Assembly: GCA_900317955.1 (NCBI GenBank)
Contig: ONIP01000023.1
Coordinates: 1 to 37,845 of the forward strand
DNA: 37,845 nucleotides
Direction: 5' to 3'
From: an uncultured Bacteroidales bacterium
GTDB lineage: Bacteria; Bacteroidota; Bacteroidia; Bacteroidales; P3
Part shown: positions 18,692 to 27,210 of the stretch, in pieces
Layout: every line of letters starts with the position of its first letter
Numbering within the stretch: the first letter of the stretch is position 1
Notes under the pieces: generated by a model
What the model saw: the letters and a program-made list of their open reading frames with translations, nothing else
What the model was told of the DNA's origin: nothing
The model's database searches: none
Position numbers and translations under genes: made by a program

Positions 18692-18798
18692 ATTTTTTTT
18701 AAGATTCATTATGATTTCCAACCCGACCCATCTCTCTCCGCCACACCCTTTTCTCCTCCCTTTTCTATATTAATTTTCGGAAAATGAAAAAAAAATCG

Positions 18799-18806
18799 TA
18801 TCTTTG
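18799..18806 (+). promoter_or_regulatory. Promoter -7 element of dnaX
   Basis: TATCTTTG followed by CA matches TAnnTTTG exactly. A weak TTTC lies at about the -33 position. The predicted start near 18811 gives a leader of about 20 bases before the dnaX ATG at 18832. No terminator was seen until after ligA, so it may drive dnaX, the antiporter gene, dapF and ligA. Confidence 0.75.
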
Positions 18807-18831
18807 CATTTGTTTATTCCCCTTTTGAAAA

Positions 18832-19932
18832 ATGGAAAACTTCATAGTATCAGCACGTAAATATCGTCCGGTAACCTTCGACAGCGTCGTGGGTCAGCAA
18901 CACATTACCACCACGCTGAAAAATGCCATTCGCACCAACCAGCTTGCCCAAGCCTTTCTTTTCTGCGGTCCCCGTGGCGTCGGCAAAACCACCTGTGCCC
19001 GCATTCTGGCCAAAACCATCAACTGCACCAACCTTACCCCCGACACCGAAGCTTGCGGCGAATGTGAAAGCTGCCGCAGTTTCGCCGATGGCGGCTCCAT
19101 GAATATTTTCGAACTCGACGCCGCTTCGCACAACAGTGTCGAAGACATCCGCGAACTTGTGCGCCAGGTTACCATCCCTCCGCAAACCGGTCGCTACAAG
19201 GTCTACATCATCGACGAGGTACACATGCTCTCAACCGCTGCCTTCAACGCTTTCCTTAAAACCCTTGAGGAACCTCCTGCCTATGCCAAGTTTATCCTTG
19301 CCACTACCGAGAAACACAAAGTCCTTCCCACCATACTCTCCCGTTGCCAGGTGTTCGATTTCAAACGCATCCAGGCCGAGGACATCGTCTCACACCTCAA
19401 ATCTATCGCCGAGAAAGAGCATGTCAATTACGACGAGGAAGCACTCCACATCATAGCCCGCAAGGCCGAAGGCGGTCTGCGCGACGCTCTCTCCACTTTT
19501 GACCAACTCGTCAGCTTCACCCAGGGCAACCTTACCCGTCAGCTCTGCAACGAGAATCTCAACATGCTCGATGCTGACTACTATTTCCGCCTCGTCGACT
19601 ATTTCCGTGCCGGCGACCTTTCCAACACGCTACTCCTTTATCAGGAGGTTATCGAAAAAGGTTTCGAAGGTCAGCATTTCATCACCGGTCTCAGCGAGCA
19701 TCTCCGCAACCTGATGGTCTCTCTCGATCCCGCCACCCATAAACTCATGGAGGTAAGCGAAGCCCTTCGCAACCGTTTTGCCCAGCAGGCCGCCTCCTGT
19801 GGCCTTCCACTCTTGCTTCGCTGGCTCGACGTCTCTTCCGACTACGAATACCGTTACCGCGACGCCGGCAACAAACGCCTCTTCATCGAAGTGGCTCTCA
19901 TGAAACTGGCCACCGCCGTCAGCAATCCGTAG
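18832..19932 (+). CDS. dnaX: DNA polymerase III gamma/tau subunit, gamma part (ends at in-frame TAG)
   Basis: The clamp-loader ATPase DnaX loads the sliding clamp and organises the replicase. This 366-residue part has Walker A GPRGVGKT (46-53), zinc ligands Cys65, Cys75, Cys78 and Cys81, Walker B VYIIDEVHML (124-133), and the SRC motif in LPTILSRCQVF. It also has the collar domain III. It ends at TAG (19930-19932) right after domain III, but the same frame stays open on the other side until 20643. That stretch encodes the Pro/Ala linker and the tau C-terminal domain. The product alone would be a gamma-like protein. The TAG may be a nonsense mutation, a sequencing error or a recoding site. Nearby, a small hairpin (CGCC TAA GGCG, 19945-19955) follows the stop. 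Confidence 0.9.
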   Translation: MENFIVSARKYRPVTFDSVVGQQHITTTLKNAIRTNQLAQAFLFCGPRGVGKTTCARILAKTINCTNLTPDTEACGECESCRSFADGGSMNIFELDAASHNSVEDIRELVRQVTIPPQTGRYKVYIIDEVHMLSTAAFNAFLKTLEEPPAYAKFILATTEKHKVLPTILSRCQVFDFKRIQAEDIVSHLKSIAEKEHVNYDEEALHIIARKAEGGLRDALSTFDQLVSFTQGNLTRQLCNENLNMLDADYYFRLVDYFRAGDLSNTLLLYQEVIEKGFEGQHFITGLSEHLRNLMVSLDPATHKLMEVSEALRNRFAQQAASCGLPLLLRWLDVSSDYEYRYRDAGNKRLFIEVALMKLATAVSNP

Positions 19933-20643
19933 ATTGCAAGGTCGCCTAAGGCGGAGCACGAACCTACACCCACTACCGAAGCCCAGCCTCCTGCGGCTCC
20001 GGCAGCTCCTGTAGCCGCTCCCTCCGCTGCGACCCCCTCCGTGCCCGCCGCTCCCGATCCTGCTCCCGCTCCTCAGGCTCCTACTTCTCAGGCACCTGCT
20101 TCTCAGGCTCCTGCCCCTCAGGCACCTATCCCGGAACAACCTCAGCCTGCCCCCGCTGTGGCCGCTCACCGCGTCTCGGGTATCTCCATCAAAGACGCCA
20201 CCGCCGTCAACCCCATCGACATCCCCATTCCCAGTCTTTCCTCCAACGGCCAGTCCGACCCTCAGCAGGCCGAACAGCTCCCTCCACTCACCCTCGACAT
20301 CCTCCTCCCGTTCTGGGAACAAACCCTCGACCAACTGCAAGAGGAACAACCCAAATTGGTCGAAACTCTCCGCAACCGCGAATTGAAAGTCGACGACAAC
20401 GACCACTTCCTCATTATCATCAACAACTCCTACACCGATTCGGAAATTAAACCCCACTTGGTTCAACTGCTCAGCATTCTCCGCAAACTTACTTCCCGAC
20501 CAATGCTCAATTGCAGCACCCACATCATCCACGAAGAGAAGGAAGCCGTCATCTACTCCCCACGCGACAAATACGACGTTATGTCGCAAGCCAACTCCAC
20601 GCTCGAAATGTTCCGCATCCTTTTCCCCGAAGTGGACTATTGA
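19933..20643 (+). CDS. dnaX: DnaX tau C-terminal part, in frame after TAG
   Basis: This stretch is in the same frame as the gamma part and has no stop until TGA at 20641-20643. It begins with a linker very rich in Pro, Ala and Gln (about 19970-20160). A globular domain follows (LPPLTLDILLPFWEQTLDQL and, near the end, YSPRDKYDVMSQANSTLEMF). This matches the tau C-terminal domain typical of Bacteroidota, which contacts the polymerase and the helicase. Read through, the full protein would have about 603 residues, the usual size. A GTG at 20041 could start an independent product, but I see no ribosome-binding context for it. How this part is translated is uncertain. Confidence 0.8.
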   Translation: MARSPKAEHEPTPTTEAQPPAAPAAPVAAPSAATPSVPAAPDPAPAPQAPTSQAPASQAPAPQAPIPEQPQPAPAVAAHRVSGISIKDATAVNPIDIPIPSLSSNGQSDPQQAEQLPPLTLDILLPFWEQTLDQLQEEQPKLVETLRNRELKVDDNDHFLIIINNSYTDSEIKPHLVQLLSILRKLTSRPMLNCSTHIIHEEKEAVIYSPRDKYDVMSQANSTLEMFRILFPEVDY

Positions 20644-20754
20644 ACCCTTCCCGCCATCTTTGTCCTACCCTTGCCGATTATAACACTCCCGCTCACTACG
20701 CTCCTGCGACTAAACAACTCCCTCGCCACCCCTCCGACCAACACTTAGAACATC

Positions 20755-22023
20755 ATGACATATATATTCCTTGGTCTCCTCATCTTCTGTGCCCACCTCT
20801 TCAATGCGTGGTTCAGCCGCCGTCGCATCCCCGATGTCCTGCTCCTCATGCTCATTGGCATTCTCGTCGGACCCGTACTCGGATTTGTCACTCCTGCCAA
20901 CCTCGACGAAATAGGCCCCGTCCTGGCTTCTCTCACCCTTCTTTTCATCCTTTTCGACAGCGGCATCGATATGAAGTTGGACATGGTAAGGCGTTATTGG
21001 AGCGGTGTGGTTCAAGTCACTTTCTTCTCCTTTGTCGTCTCCATGGCTACCGTCACCCTTGTCGCCTATTTCCTTGTCGATCTTGAACTGAAAGCCAGCA
21101 TGATGCTTGGCGCCATGGTGGCAGGCACTGCCGCGGCTATTGTCATTCCCCTCGTCCGCCGTATGCGTGTCAGCGTCAAAACCCGCGTAACCCTTACTCT
21201 CGAATCCGCCATCTCCGGCGTTCTCTGCATCGTTATTGCCTTGGCTTTCATCGAAGGCTATAAACTCGGCAATGTCAGCATCGGCTCTATGTTGGGACGC
21301 GTCTTTGCCTCCATTCTCATGGCTTTGGTTATCGGCACCGTGGGAGGCATCGTCTGGTCTTCCTTTATGGACCGCATCCGCAAACTTCAGAACTCCATGT
21401 TCCTCACCCCGGCTTTCGTTTTCGTTATCTACGGCGTCGCTGAATTGCTCGGTTACAGCGGGGCCATCGCCACACTCTCTTTCGGCCTTGTCCTCGGCAA
21501 CCCCGAATACTTCGAGATGTCTTTCCTCAAAAAACTTCGTCTCAACGATATGACCCCCCTCGAGGATAATGAAAAGAGTTTCTTCAAAGAATTTGTCTTC
21601 ATCCTCAAAACCTATTTCTTTGTCTATATTGGCATCTGCATCCCCTTCAGCAACCCCCTTGCGCTTGCCTACGGTCTTGTAATTGCCGCGGCGCTCTTCG
21701 TCGTTCGCTTCGCACTTATCGCCATCGTCGGTCGCAAAAACACCCCCGAGGACCGCCTCACTGTCTCTATGATGATTCCTAAAGGTCTGGTTTCCGCCGT
21801 CCTTGCCTCCATGCCCGAACAGGCCAACGTCGCTGCTGGCTACGACATCATTCCGGGAGCCGAAATCATCAAGCACACAACTTATTCTGTCATCTTCTGT
21901 TCCATCATCATCTGCTCTCTCCTTGTCTTGCTCACAAGTAAACGGCTTGTCAAGACTTCGACCGAAGTCGAGTTGAGCGAACCCGAACCAATCTTCGTAC
22001 CAGATGAAAATCCCCTTCAGTAA
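20755..22023 (+). CDS. Cation/proton antiporter (CPA family)
   Basis: The 422-residue protein has about 12 hydrophobic helices and a sodium/proton exchanger fold. The visible family features are RRIPDVLLLMLIGILVGP (23-40), TLLFILFDSGIDM (61-73) and MVAGTAAAIVIPLVRR (121-136). ALESA-type sequence follows as TLTLESAISGVLCIV (146-160). In related Bacteroidota and archaeal antiporters an Asp usually follows this ESA motif, as in the ion-binding ND of NhaP. Here the residue is Gly155. It should exchange Na+ or K+ for protons at the inner membrane unless this change inactivates it. It starts 111 bases after dnaX and its last 20 bases overlap dapF, so the two are translated together. Confidence 0.8.
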   Translation: MTYIFLGLLIFCAHLFNAWFSRRRIPDVLLLMLIGILVGPVLGFVTPANLDEIGPVLASLTLLFILFDSGIDMKLDMVRRYWSGVVQVTFFSFVVSMATVTLVAYFLVDLELKASMMLGAMVAGTAAAIVIPLVRRMRVSVKTRVTLTLESAISGVLCIVIALAFIEGYKLGNVSIGSMLGRVFASILMALVIGTVGGIVWSSFMDRIRKLQNSMFLTPAFVFVIYGVAELLGYSGAIATLSFGLVLGNPEYFEMSFLKKLRLNDMTPLEDNEKSFFKEFVFILKTYFFVYIGICIPFSNPLALAYGLVIAAALFVVRFALIAIVGRKNTPEDRLTVSMMIPKGLVSAVLASMPEQANVAAGYDIIPGAEIIKHTTYSVIFCSIIICSLLVLLTSKRLVKTSTEVELSEPEPIFVPDENPLQ

Positions 22024-22807
22024 ATATGACGGCGCTGGCAATGACTTCGTTGCCATCGACAACCGTACGGCGGCTCTCCAACTTTCCGCTGACCAAATAG
22101 CCCATATCTGTCATCGCCGTTTCGGTGTCGGTGCCGACGGTCTCCTCCTGCTCCACAACGCCCCCGACGGATTTGACTTCTCCATGCGTTATTACAACAG
22201 CGACGGCCATCCCGCCACTATGTGCGGCAACGGTGCCCGCTGCATCGCCGCCTTCGCCTGCGACCTTGGTCTTGGCAATAACGCCGCCGACCACCCCCAA
22301 GTTCGCTTCCTCGCCGATGATGGTCCCCATCAGGCCGAAATCATCTTCTGGAATAAGTCCGACGGCATCGGCATCGTCACTGTGGGCATGAAAGATGTCC
22401 CCTCGGCTCAGATTGTTCGCTGCCTCGACGGCTGGCTTTTGGACACCGGTGTCCCGCACTATGTGCAGCGGGTTTCCAACCTCGCCAACTTCGACGTGGT
22501 AGGGGAGGGGAGACGCATCCGTCACTTGAAAGAGTTAGATCCCAATGGTGCCAACGTAAACTTTATCGAAGATATGGACAACGGCCGTCTTCTCGTCCGC
22601 ACCTACGAACGTGGCGTTGAGGATGAGACTTTCGCCTGCGGCACCGGCGTAACCGCCTGCGCCATAGTAACCGGCAACAGACTCCTTACCACGCGCGGAG
22701 GCGATTTCAAAGTCGATTTCGAGCCCACAGGCAACGCCTTTACCAACGTAAGGCTCACCGGCCCCGTTTCCCTCAACTTCAAAGGCGAATTTACCCTCAA
22801 CGCTTGA
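22004..22807 (+). CDS. dapF: Diaminopimelate epimerase
   Basis: DapF converts LL- to meso-diaminopimelate for lysine and peptidoglycan synthesis. The 267-residue protein has normal length and both catalytic cysteines. Cys74 lies in MCGNGARC (73-80) and Cys212 in ACGTGVTACA (211-220). The N-terminal KYDGAGNDF (8-16) and the RTYERGVEDET (199-209) before the second Cys are also typical. The gene starts inside the antiporter gene, which implies coupled translation. It is followed after 62 bases by ligA. Confidence 0.95.
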   Translation: MKIPFSKYDGAGNDFVAIDNRTAALQLSADQIAHICHRRFGVGADGLLLLHNAPDGFDFSMRYYNSDGHPATMCGNGARCIAAFACDLGLGNNAADHPQVRFLADDGPHQAEIIFWNKSDGIGIVTVGMKDVPSAQIVRCLDGWLLDTGVPHYVQRVSNLANFDVVGEGRRIRHLKELDPNGANVNFIEDMDNGRLLVRTYERGVEDETFACGTGVTACAIVTGNRLLTTRGGDFKVDFEPTGNAFTNVRLTGPVSLNFKGEFTLNA

Positions 22808-22869
22808 ACCCATTGCCGTTCTAAAAAAATCAACCCACTATACAATATTTCTTAAATATCATCATCCCT

Positions 22870-24927
22870 ATGGACCTCTTTTCTGCTCCTGCTCCCGAAA
22901 GTGCTCGTCAGCGCGTCGCTGAACTGACCCGTCTCATCGACTATTACAACCACGAATACTACATGAACGACAACTCGGTCGTCAGCGACTTCGAGTTTGA
23001 TGCGCTCTTGCGAGAACTCGTCGATTTGGAAAGACAATATCCCGAACTCTCTCTTCCCACCTCTCCGGCTCGACGCGTCGGTGGCGAAGTCAACAAGTCT
23101 TTCCGTCAAGTCGAGCACCGCTTCCCCATGCTTTCTCTTGGCAACACATACAGCATCGAGGAAATCGAAGATTTCGAATCCCGCACCCGTAAACTTCTCG
23201 ACGGGGTACCCTTCAGCTATACTTGCGAACTTAAATATGATGGCGTGGCCATTGGCCTCACCTACAAAAAAGGCAAACTCGTCCAGGCTGTCACCCGTGG
23301 CAACGGAACCGTGGGCGACGACATCACCTCCAACGCCCGCACAATCGGCACCATCCCGCTCCAACTGCGTGGCGACTTTCCCCCCGACATGGAAGCCCGT
23401 GGAGAAGTGGTATACCCCTTCGAGGCTTTTGAAGCCATGAACCGCCTCCGCGAAGCCGAGGGAGAACCTCCTTTTGCCAACCCTCGCAACGCCGCAAGTG
23501 GTTCGCTCAAGCTCCAGGACTCTTCCGAATGCGCCAAGCGCAAACTCATGTTCTGCCTTTATTTCATCATGCTCCCCTCGGGGCTCGAAGCCGACAACCC
23601 CGCCTTCGCCTCCCATGCCGCCCGCATGGAAGCCGCCAAGCAGATGGGTTTCAAGGTGCAGCCTTATATGAAGGAATGCAAAGACATTCGAGACATCAAA
23701 GCCTTTATCGACTACTGGGATCGCGAACGTTGGAATCTCCCCTTTGGCATTGACGGCGTTGTCATCAAAGTCAACCAAACTTCCCTCTGGGACCAGCTTG
23801 GCACCACTGCCAAATCCCCTCGCTGGGCCATTGCCTATAAGTTTAAGGCCGAACGCGTCAGTACGCCGCTCCTCGATGTCAGCTACCAGGTGGGTCGCAC
23901 CGGCATCATCACCCCCGTGGCCAACATGCAACCCGTCTGGCTCGGTGGCACCACCGTCAAACGCGCCACTCTCAACAACGCCGATTTTATGGCCAAACTC
24001 GACATACACGAAGGTGACAGCCTTCTGGTCGAAAAAGGCGGTGAAATAATCCCCAAAATCGTTGGTGTCGACCTCGACAAGCGTCTCCCCAATTCCAAAC
24101 CTCTCCAGTATGCTACTGTATGCCCCGTCTGTGGCACTCCGCTCGTCCGACCCGATGGCGAGGCGGGTCACTACTGCCCCAACCAGGACGGCTGCACCCC
24201 CCAGATTATCGGACACCTCGAACACTTTGTCAGTCGCAAGGCCATGAATATCGAAAGTCTTGGCACCGAACGTCTTCAACTACTTTTCGATTCTGGTCTT
24301 GTCCACAACGTGGCCGACCTCTACGACCTCACTCGCCCTAAACTCATCGGGCTTGGTGAGGGAACTTCCTCCACCATTCAGGAAAAAGGTGCAGAAAATA
24401 TTATGAACGCCATTGAACTCTCAAAGCAAGTGCCTTTCGAAAGGGTTCTCTTTGCTCTGGGCATTCGCTACGTTGGCGAGGTTGGTGCCAAGAAATTGGC
24501 TCGCCATTTTGGCAATATGGATTCCCTGATGGCTGCCGACATCGACCAGCTTGCCGCAGTCGAGGATGTCGGACAGGTCACCGCCGCCGCCCTCTTTGAC
24601 TACTTCCGTCAGGATGCCCACCGCTTGATAATTAACAGGCTGCGCGATGCAGGCTTGCAGATGCAAATGGTGCAAAACATTGTCGGCTCAGCACTCCAAG
24701 GTCTCACCTTCGTCGTCAGCGGCGTCTTCCAGCATTTTTCCCGCGACCAGATTAAAAGCTCTATCGAACAAAACGGTGGCAAAGTCACCGGAAGCCTCAG
24801 TGGCAAAACCTCCTATTTGCTCGCCGGCGAGAATATGGGGCCTGAGAAACTCAAGAAAGCCGAAAAATTAGGCATTCCAATCATCAGTGAATCAGACTAT
24901 GAGGCCATGATTACAACCCAGTCTTGA
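22870..24927 (+). CDS. ligA: NAD-dependent DNA ligase
   Basis: LigA seals nicks in replication and repair using NAD+. The 685-residue protein has the expected domain order. First comes the Ia domain with DYYNHEYYMND (24-34), then the adenylation domain with active-site Lys122 in CELKYDGVAIG (119-129). The OB fold, a four-cysteine zinc site (CPVCGTPL and CPNQDGC), helix-hairpin-helix repeats and a C-terminal BRCT domain (LQGLTFVVSGVFQHFSRDQI onwards) follow. Codon use is strongly C-rich at third positions, as in dnaX and dapF, which creates a long false open frame on the opposite strand. It is probably the last gene of this cluster; a new promoter follows at 24971. Confidence 0.97.
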   Translation: MDLFSAPAPESARQRVAELTRLIDYYNHEYYMNDNSVVSDFEFDALLRELVDLERQYPELSLPTSPARRVGGEVNKSFRQVEHRFPMLSLGNTYSIEEIEDFESRTRKLLDGVPFSYTCELKYDGVAIGLTYKKGKLVQAVTRGNGTVGDDITSNARTIGTIPLQLRGDFPPDMEARGEVVYPFEAFEAMNRLREAEGEPPFANPRNAASGSLKLQDSSECAKRKLMFCLYFIMLPSGLEADNPAFASHAARMEAAKQMGFKVQPYMKECKDIRDIKAFIDYWDRERWNLPFGIDGVVIKVNQTSLWDQLGTTAKSPRWAIAYKFKAERVSTPLLDVSYQVGRTGIITPVANMQPVWLGGTTVKRATLNNADFMAKLDIHEGDSLLVEKGGEIIPKIVGVDLDKRLPNSKPLQYATVCPVCGTPLVRPDGEAGHYCPNQDGCTPQIIGHLEHFVSRKAMNIESLGTERLQLLFDSGLVHNVADLYDLTRPKLIGLGEGTSSTIQEKGAENIMNAIELSKQVPFERVLFALGIRYVGEVGAKKLARHFGNMDSLMAADIDQLAAVEDVGQVTAAALFDYFRQDAHRLIINRLRDAGLQMQMVQNIVGSALQGLTFVVSGVFQHFSRDQIKSSIEQNGGKVTGSLSGKTSYLLAGENMGPEKLKKAEKLGIPIISESDYEAMITTQS

Positions 24928-24970
24928 AAATAAAACGCCCCACCACACACCGCAAATCAAAAAAAACATG

Positions 24971-24978
24971 TATCTTTG
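24971..24978 (+). promoter_or_regulatory. Promoter -7 element of the GH25-like gene
   Basis: TATCTTTG followed by CA is an exact TAnnTTTG match. No TTTG is seen 19 bases upstream. The predicted start near 24983 gives a leader of about 79 AT-rich bases before the ATG at 25062. Confidence 0.65.
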
Positions 24979-25061
24979 CAAAAAAATTACTTAATAGACA
25001 TATTGTTCCTACAAATACAGAAAACGTTATTTAACTATCGCAAAAACAAACATTTCAAACA

Positions 25062-25751
25062 ATGAATAACAAAAATAATAGTTCTCTGCGGACACTTTCC
25101 GCCTCCCTTCTTGCGTTGCTTATCATGCTGCCCTTAGTCGGTGCAGCTCAGACCAAAGCACCCCTTGGCATTTTGGTGTCCGAATCGCAAAACACTATCG
25201 ACTGGCCTACCGTCAACGAGGCCAACGACCTCGAATTTGTCTATGTTATGGCCACTAATGGCGCCGCCATTACGGATGGTCGCTGTGCATTCAACCTCAC
25301 CCAGGCCCATAAGGTTGGTATGCCCGTAGGTGCCGTTCACCGCTACGACCGTCACTATTCTGCTCAAGGTCAGTTCGACAACTTCCAGGCTGCCGTCCGT
25401 GGCCATCACCTCGACCTCCCTCCTGTGGTCTATGTGGTTCCCGACAGTCCTTTCGATATCAATGTCAAACGTCTCGACATGCTCCTTCAGCTCCTTGAGC
25501 AGGCTTACGGCGTTAAACCTATGATTATGGCTTCCCAACAGGCTTATCTCAAATACTTCAGTCTGGAACGCTACGCCTCCTACCACGTGCTCATTGTCAG
25601 CAACGAACTCAAATTCCCTGCCACCCGTTACACCATCTGGCAGTATACTGATAAGGAGAAAGTGGCTGGCATCATGGACTATGTTCCCGGCCTTAAACTC
25701 CATCCTACCTATCCTCTCGTGAAAATCAAAGCCAAAATTACCGGTGATTGA
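25062..25751 (+). CDS. Secreted GH25-fold protein without catalytic residues
   Basis: The 229-residue protein has a signal peptide (cleavage probably after VGAAQ, about 26-30) and then follows the layout of GH25 lysozymes. GILVSESQNTIDW (36-48) aligns with GIDVSxxQxxIDW, FVYVMATNG (59-67) with FxxIKATEG, PPVVYVV (120-126) with PPVLDVE, and TIWQYTDKEKVAGI (191-204) with the C-terminal WQY motif. The catalytic Asp of the first motif is Leu38, the Glu of KATEG is Asn66, and the DxE pair is Tyr124 and Val126. It can hardly cleave peptidoglycan and may instead bind it or another glycan. A terminator hairpin follows at 25824. Confidence 0.65.
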   Translation: MNNKNNSSLRTLSASLLALLIMLPLVGAAQTKAPLGILVSESQNTIDWPTVNEANDLEFVYVMATNGAAITDGRCAFNLTQAHKVGMPVGAVHRYDRHYSAQGQFDNFQAAVRGHHLDLPPVVYVVPDSPFDINVKRLDMLLQLLEQAYGVKPMIMASQQAYLKYFSLERYASYHVLIVSNELKFPATRYTIWQYTDKEKVAGIMDYVPGLKLHPTYPLVKIKAKITGD

Positions 25752-25823
25752 TACCCTTCGGGACAATGCGTACACAACCTCGTTGCAGTGCGCCTTGCCC
25801 GCAATCAGTTAAAAAGTATAGTC

Positions 25824-25849
25824 AGCGGGGAACCTTCCCCGCTTTTTTT
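25824..25849 (+). terminator. Rho-independent terminator
   Basis: Perfect nine-bp stem AGCGGGGAA/TTCCCCGCT (25824-25832 and 25835-25843) with a tiny loop, followed by a run of seven T. It lies 73 bases after the GH25-like gene, and only 12 bases before the start of the next gene. It may therefore end the first transcript or act as an attenuator in a shared one. Confidence 0.8.
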
Positions 25850-25861
25850 CTTCTCCAAGTC

Positions 25862-26590
25862 ATGAAAAAAATATTGTTTTCCGCCTTTTTTATCCTCTCG
25901 TTGCTGCCAGCATCGGCTCAGTTCTTCATTTCCGCCAACCTTCATTTTAACCATCAGGGCTACACCTTGCTCGATGGTTTCGACAACTCGCGTCCCAGTG
26001 GCATGGCACTCGATTTTTCACCTCAGGCAGGCTATGCATTCTCCCCGCGATTCAAAGCAGGCGTAGTGCTCACCATCGCAAATTCCAAACATACTTATAC
26101 CGACGGATATTTCAATCCCGAATACAAACGCTGGGACACCACTTCACTCATCGACATCACTCGAATGAGCACAGGTGGCGGGCTGTTCCTTCGCTACACC
26201 TGCTGCGAGGTGGGTAAACTCTCCCTCAGTGTCGAACTCTCCGCACGCTACATCATCGGCATAGGGGCGAAACATACTACCGAGTTCCGCTCTTCAGACA
26301 ACTTCCCTGTACGATACAAGTATCCAAACAACTCAACAGATTTAACCTTCATACTCGTCCCCATGCTAAGTTACCGTTTTACCGACCACTGGGCAATGGA
26401 TGCTTACATCGATTTGCTGTCAGTAGCCTACACTCACTCGGTTTATACCCAGAAAAAACTTGTAAAGGTGGACGTTTTCACTCGTGACGAACCAGAAACA
26501 GACTATCAACTCATCACCTCCGAATGGGACATGGGCATTCACGCCCGTTCCGGCCATTGGCTTTCTCTCGCCGTCAGCTACACCTTCTAA
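25862..26590 (+). CDS. Outer-membrane beta-barrel protein
   Basis: The open frame runs back to 25748, but the ATG at 25862 begins a typical signal peptide (MKKILFSAFFILSLLPASAQ), so I take this start (242 residues). The mature part has alternating polar and hydrophobic strands, Tyr/Phe at strand ends and a final strand SLAVSYTF ending in Phe. These are marks of an outer-membrane barrel assembled by BAM, probably of 8 to 10 strands, in the porin-family/OmpA-barrel range. No ligand can be deduced. Its start is immediately downstream of the terminator hairpin and I found no separate promoter. It converges with the PPTase gene, with 11 bases between the stops. Confidence 0.7.
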   Translation: MKKILFSAFFILSLLPASAQFFISANLHFNHQGYTLLDGFDNSRPSGMALDFSPQAGYAFSPRFKAGVVLTIANSKHTYTDGYFNPEYKRWDTTSLIDITRMSTGGGLFLRYTCCEVGKLSLSVELSARYIIGIGAKHTTEFRSSDNFPVRYKYPNNSTDLTFILVPMLSYRFTDHWAMDAYIDLLSVAYTHSVYTQKKLVKVDVFTRDEPETDYQLITSEWDMGIHARSGHWLSLAVSYTF

Positions 26591-26601
26591 TCATCTTCGC
26601 T

Positions 26602-27207
26602 CTATCTCGCTCCTTCTTTCGTAGCAGTCTCGGCGATGGTGAAGGCAAACCCCGCCTCAGAATAAATCTCCGTTGTAAGCCTCACATCAGGATGGGGGCG
26701 AGCAAGTATTTCCCGCAACTCCTTTGTTATGCCGGTGCCGCGAAGCTTGAAATAAGCCTCTTTCTTCGTCCATAGTGCCGCAAACATCTGCTCTGGGTGA
26801 ACCGCTTGCCGCACTTCTTCTATCTCCGCATCGTTCATACAATACCGCAACATCGAATCCGACGGGTTCACAAACCGCTCCACGTCCACTCCTATGGGAA
26901 CATTGTCTACAGCAACGGCAATGGCTTTGGGACAGTGACTTATATTAAAATGGATATGAGGATGGTCGCTCAAAGACGGTTTTCCATGAGCATTGAGTAC
27001 AAATCGAAGTGGGTCGTCCTCATCCACAAGGTCGTTCAAAAGAAGTAATTCCTTGAGCATCAGGTAACTCTTCAAAGCAGTGAATTGTCCAAACGTATGT
27101 TTAAATCGCAACGCTTCGGCTTGTTGCTCCTCAGGAACATGTAATAAGAGCCGCTGTACCTCCTCAGGAGTACAGCGGCTCATGTCTTCATAAAGTGCGT
27201 AAATCAT
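26602..27207 (-). CDS. 4'-phosphopantetheinyl transferase (Sfp type)
   Basis: The enzyme moves phosphopantetheine from coenzyme A to a Ser of carrier proteins. All family motifs are present in 201 residues: NAHGKP (72-77), FNISHC (87-92), GVDVE (106-110, with metal-binding Asp108 and Glu110) and WTKKEAYFKLRGTGI (146-160). The length fits the short Bacteroidota form. It ends in TAG and is the last gene of a probable five-gene minus-strand unit, three bases after the FMN-binding gene. There is no carrier protein or synthase nearby, so it may serve general fatty-acid or another pathway elsewhere. Confidence 0.92.
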   Translation of the reverse strand: MIYALYEDMSRCTPEEVQRLLLHVPEEQQAEALRFKHTFGQFTALKSYLMLKELLLLNDLVDEDDPLRFVLNAHGKPSLSDHPHIHFNISHCPKAIAVAVDNVPIGVDVERFVNPSDSMLRYCMNDAEIEEVRQAVHPEQMFAALWTKKEAYFKLRGTGITKELREILARPHPDVRLTTEIYSEAGFAFTIAETATKEGAR

Positions 27208-27210
27208 TCG

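Noticed and set aside
19630..20589. 319-codon minus-strand frame opposite dnaX
   Set aside because: It is made of Arg/Ser/Gly repeats from the complement of the Pro/Ala linker; the real gene is dnaX.
20710..22062. 450-codon minus-strand frame opposite the antiporter
   Set aside because: The antiporter on the plus strand has clear family motifs; the opposite frame is Asp/Glu/Gly-rich with no fold signature.
22852..24279. 475-codon minus-strand frame opposite ligA
   Set aside because: LigA motifs are complete on the plus strand; the opposite frame is a codon-bias artefact.
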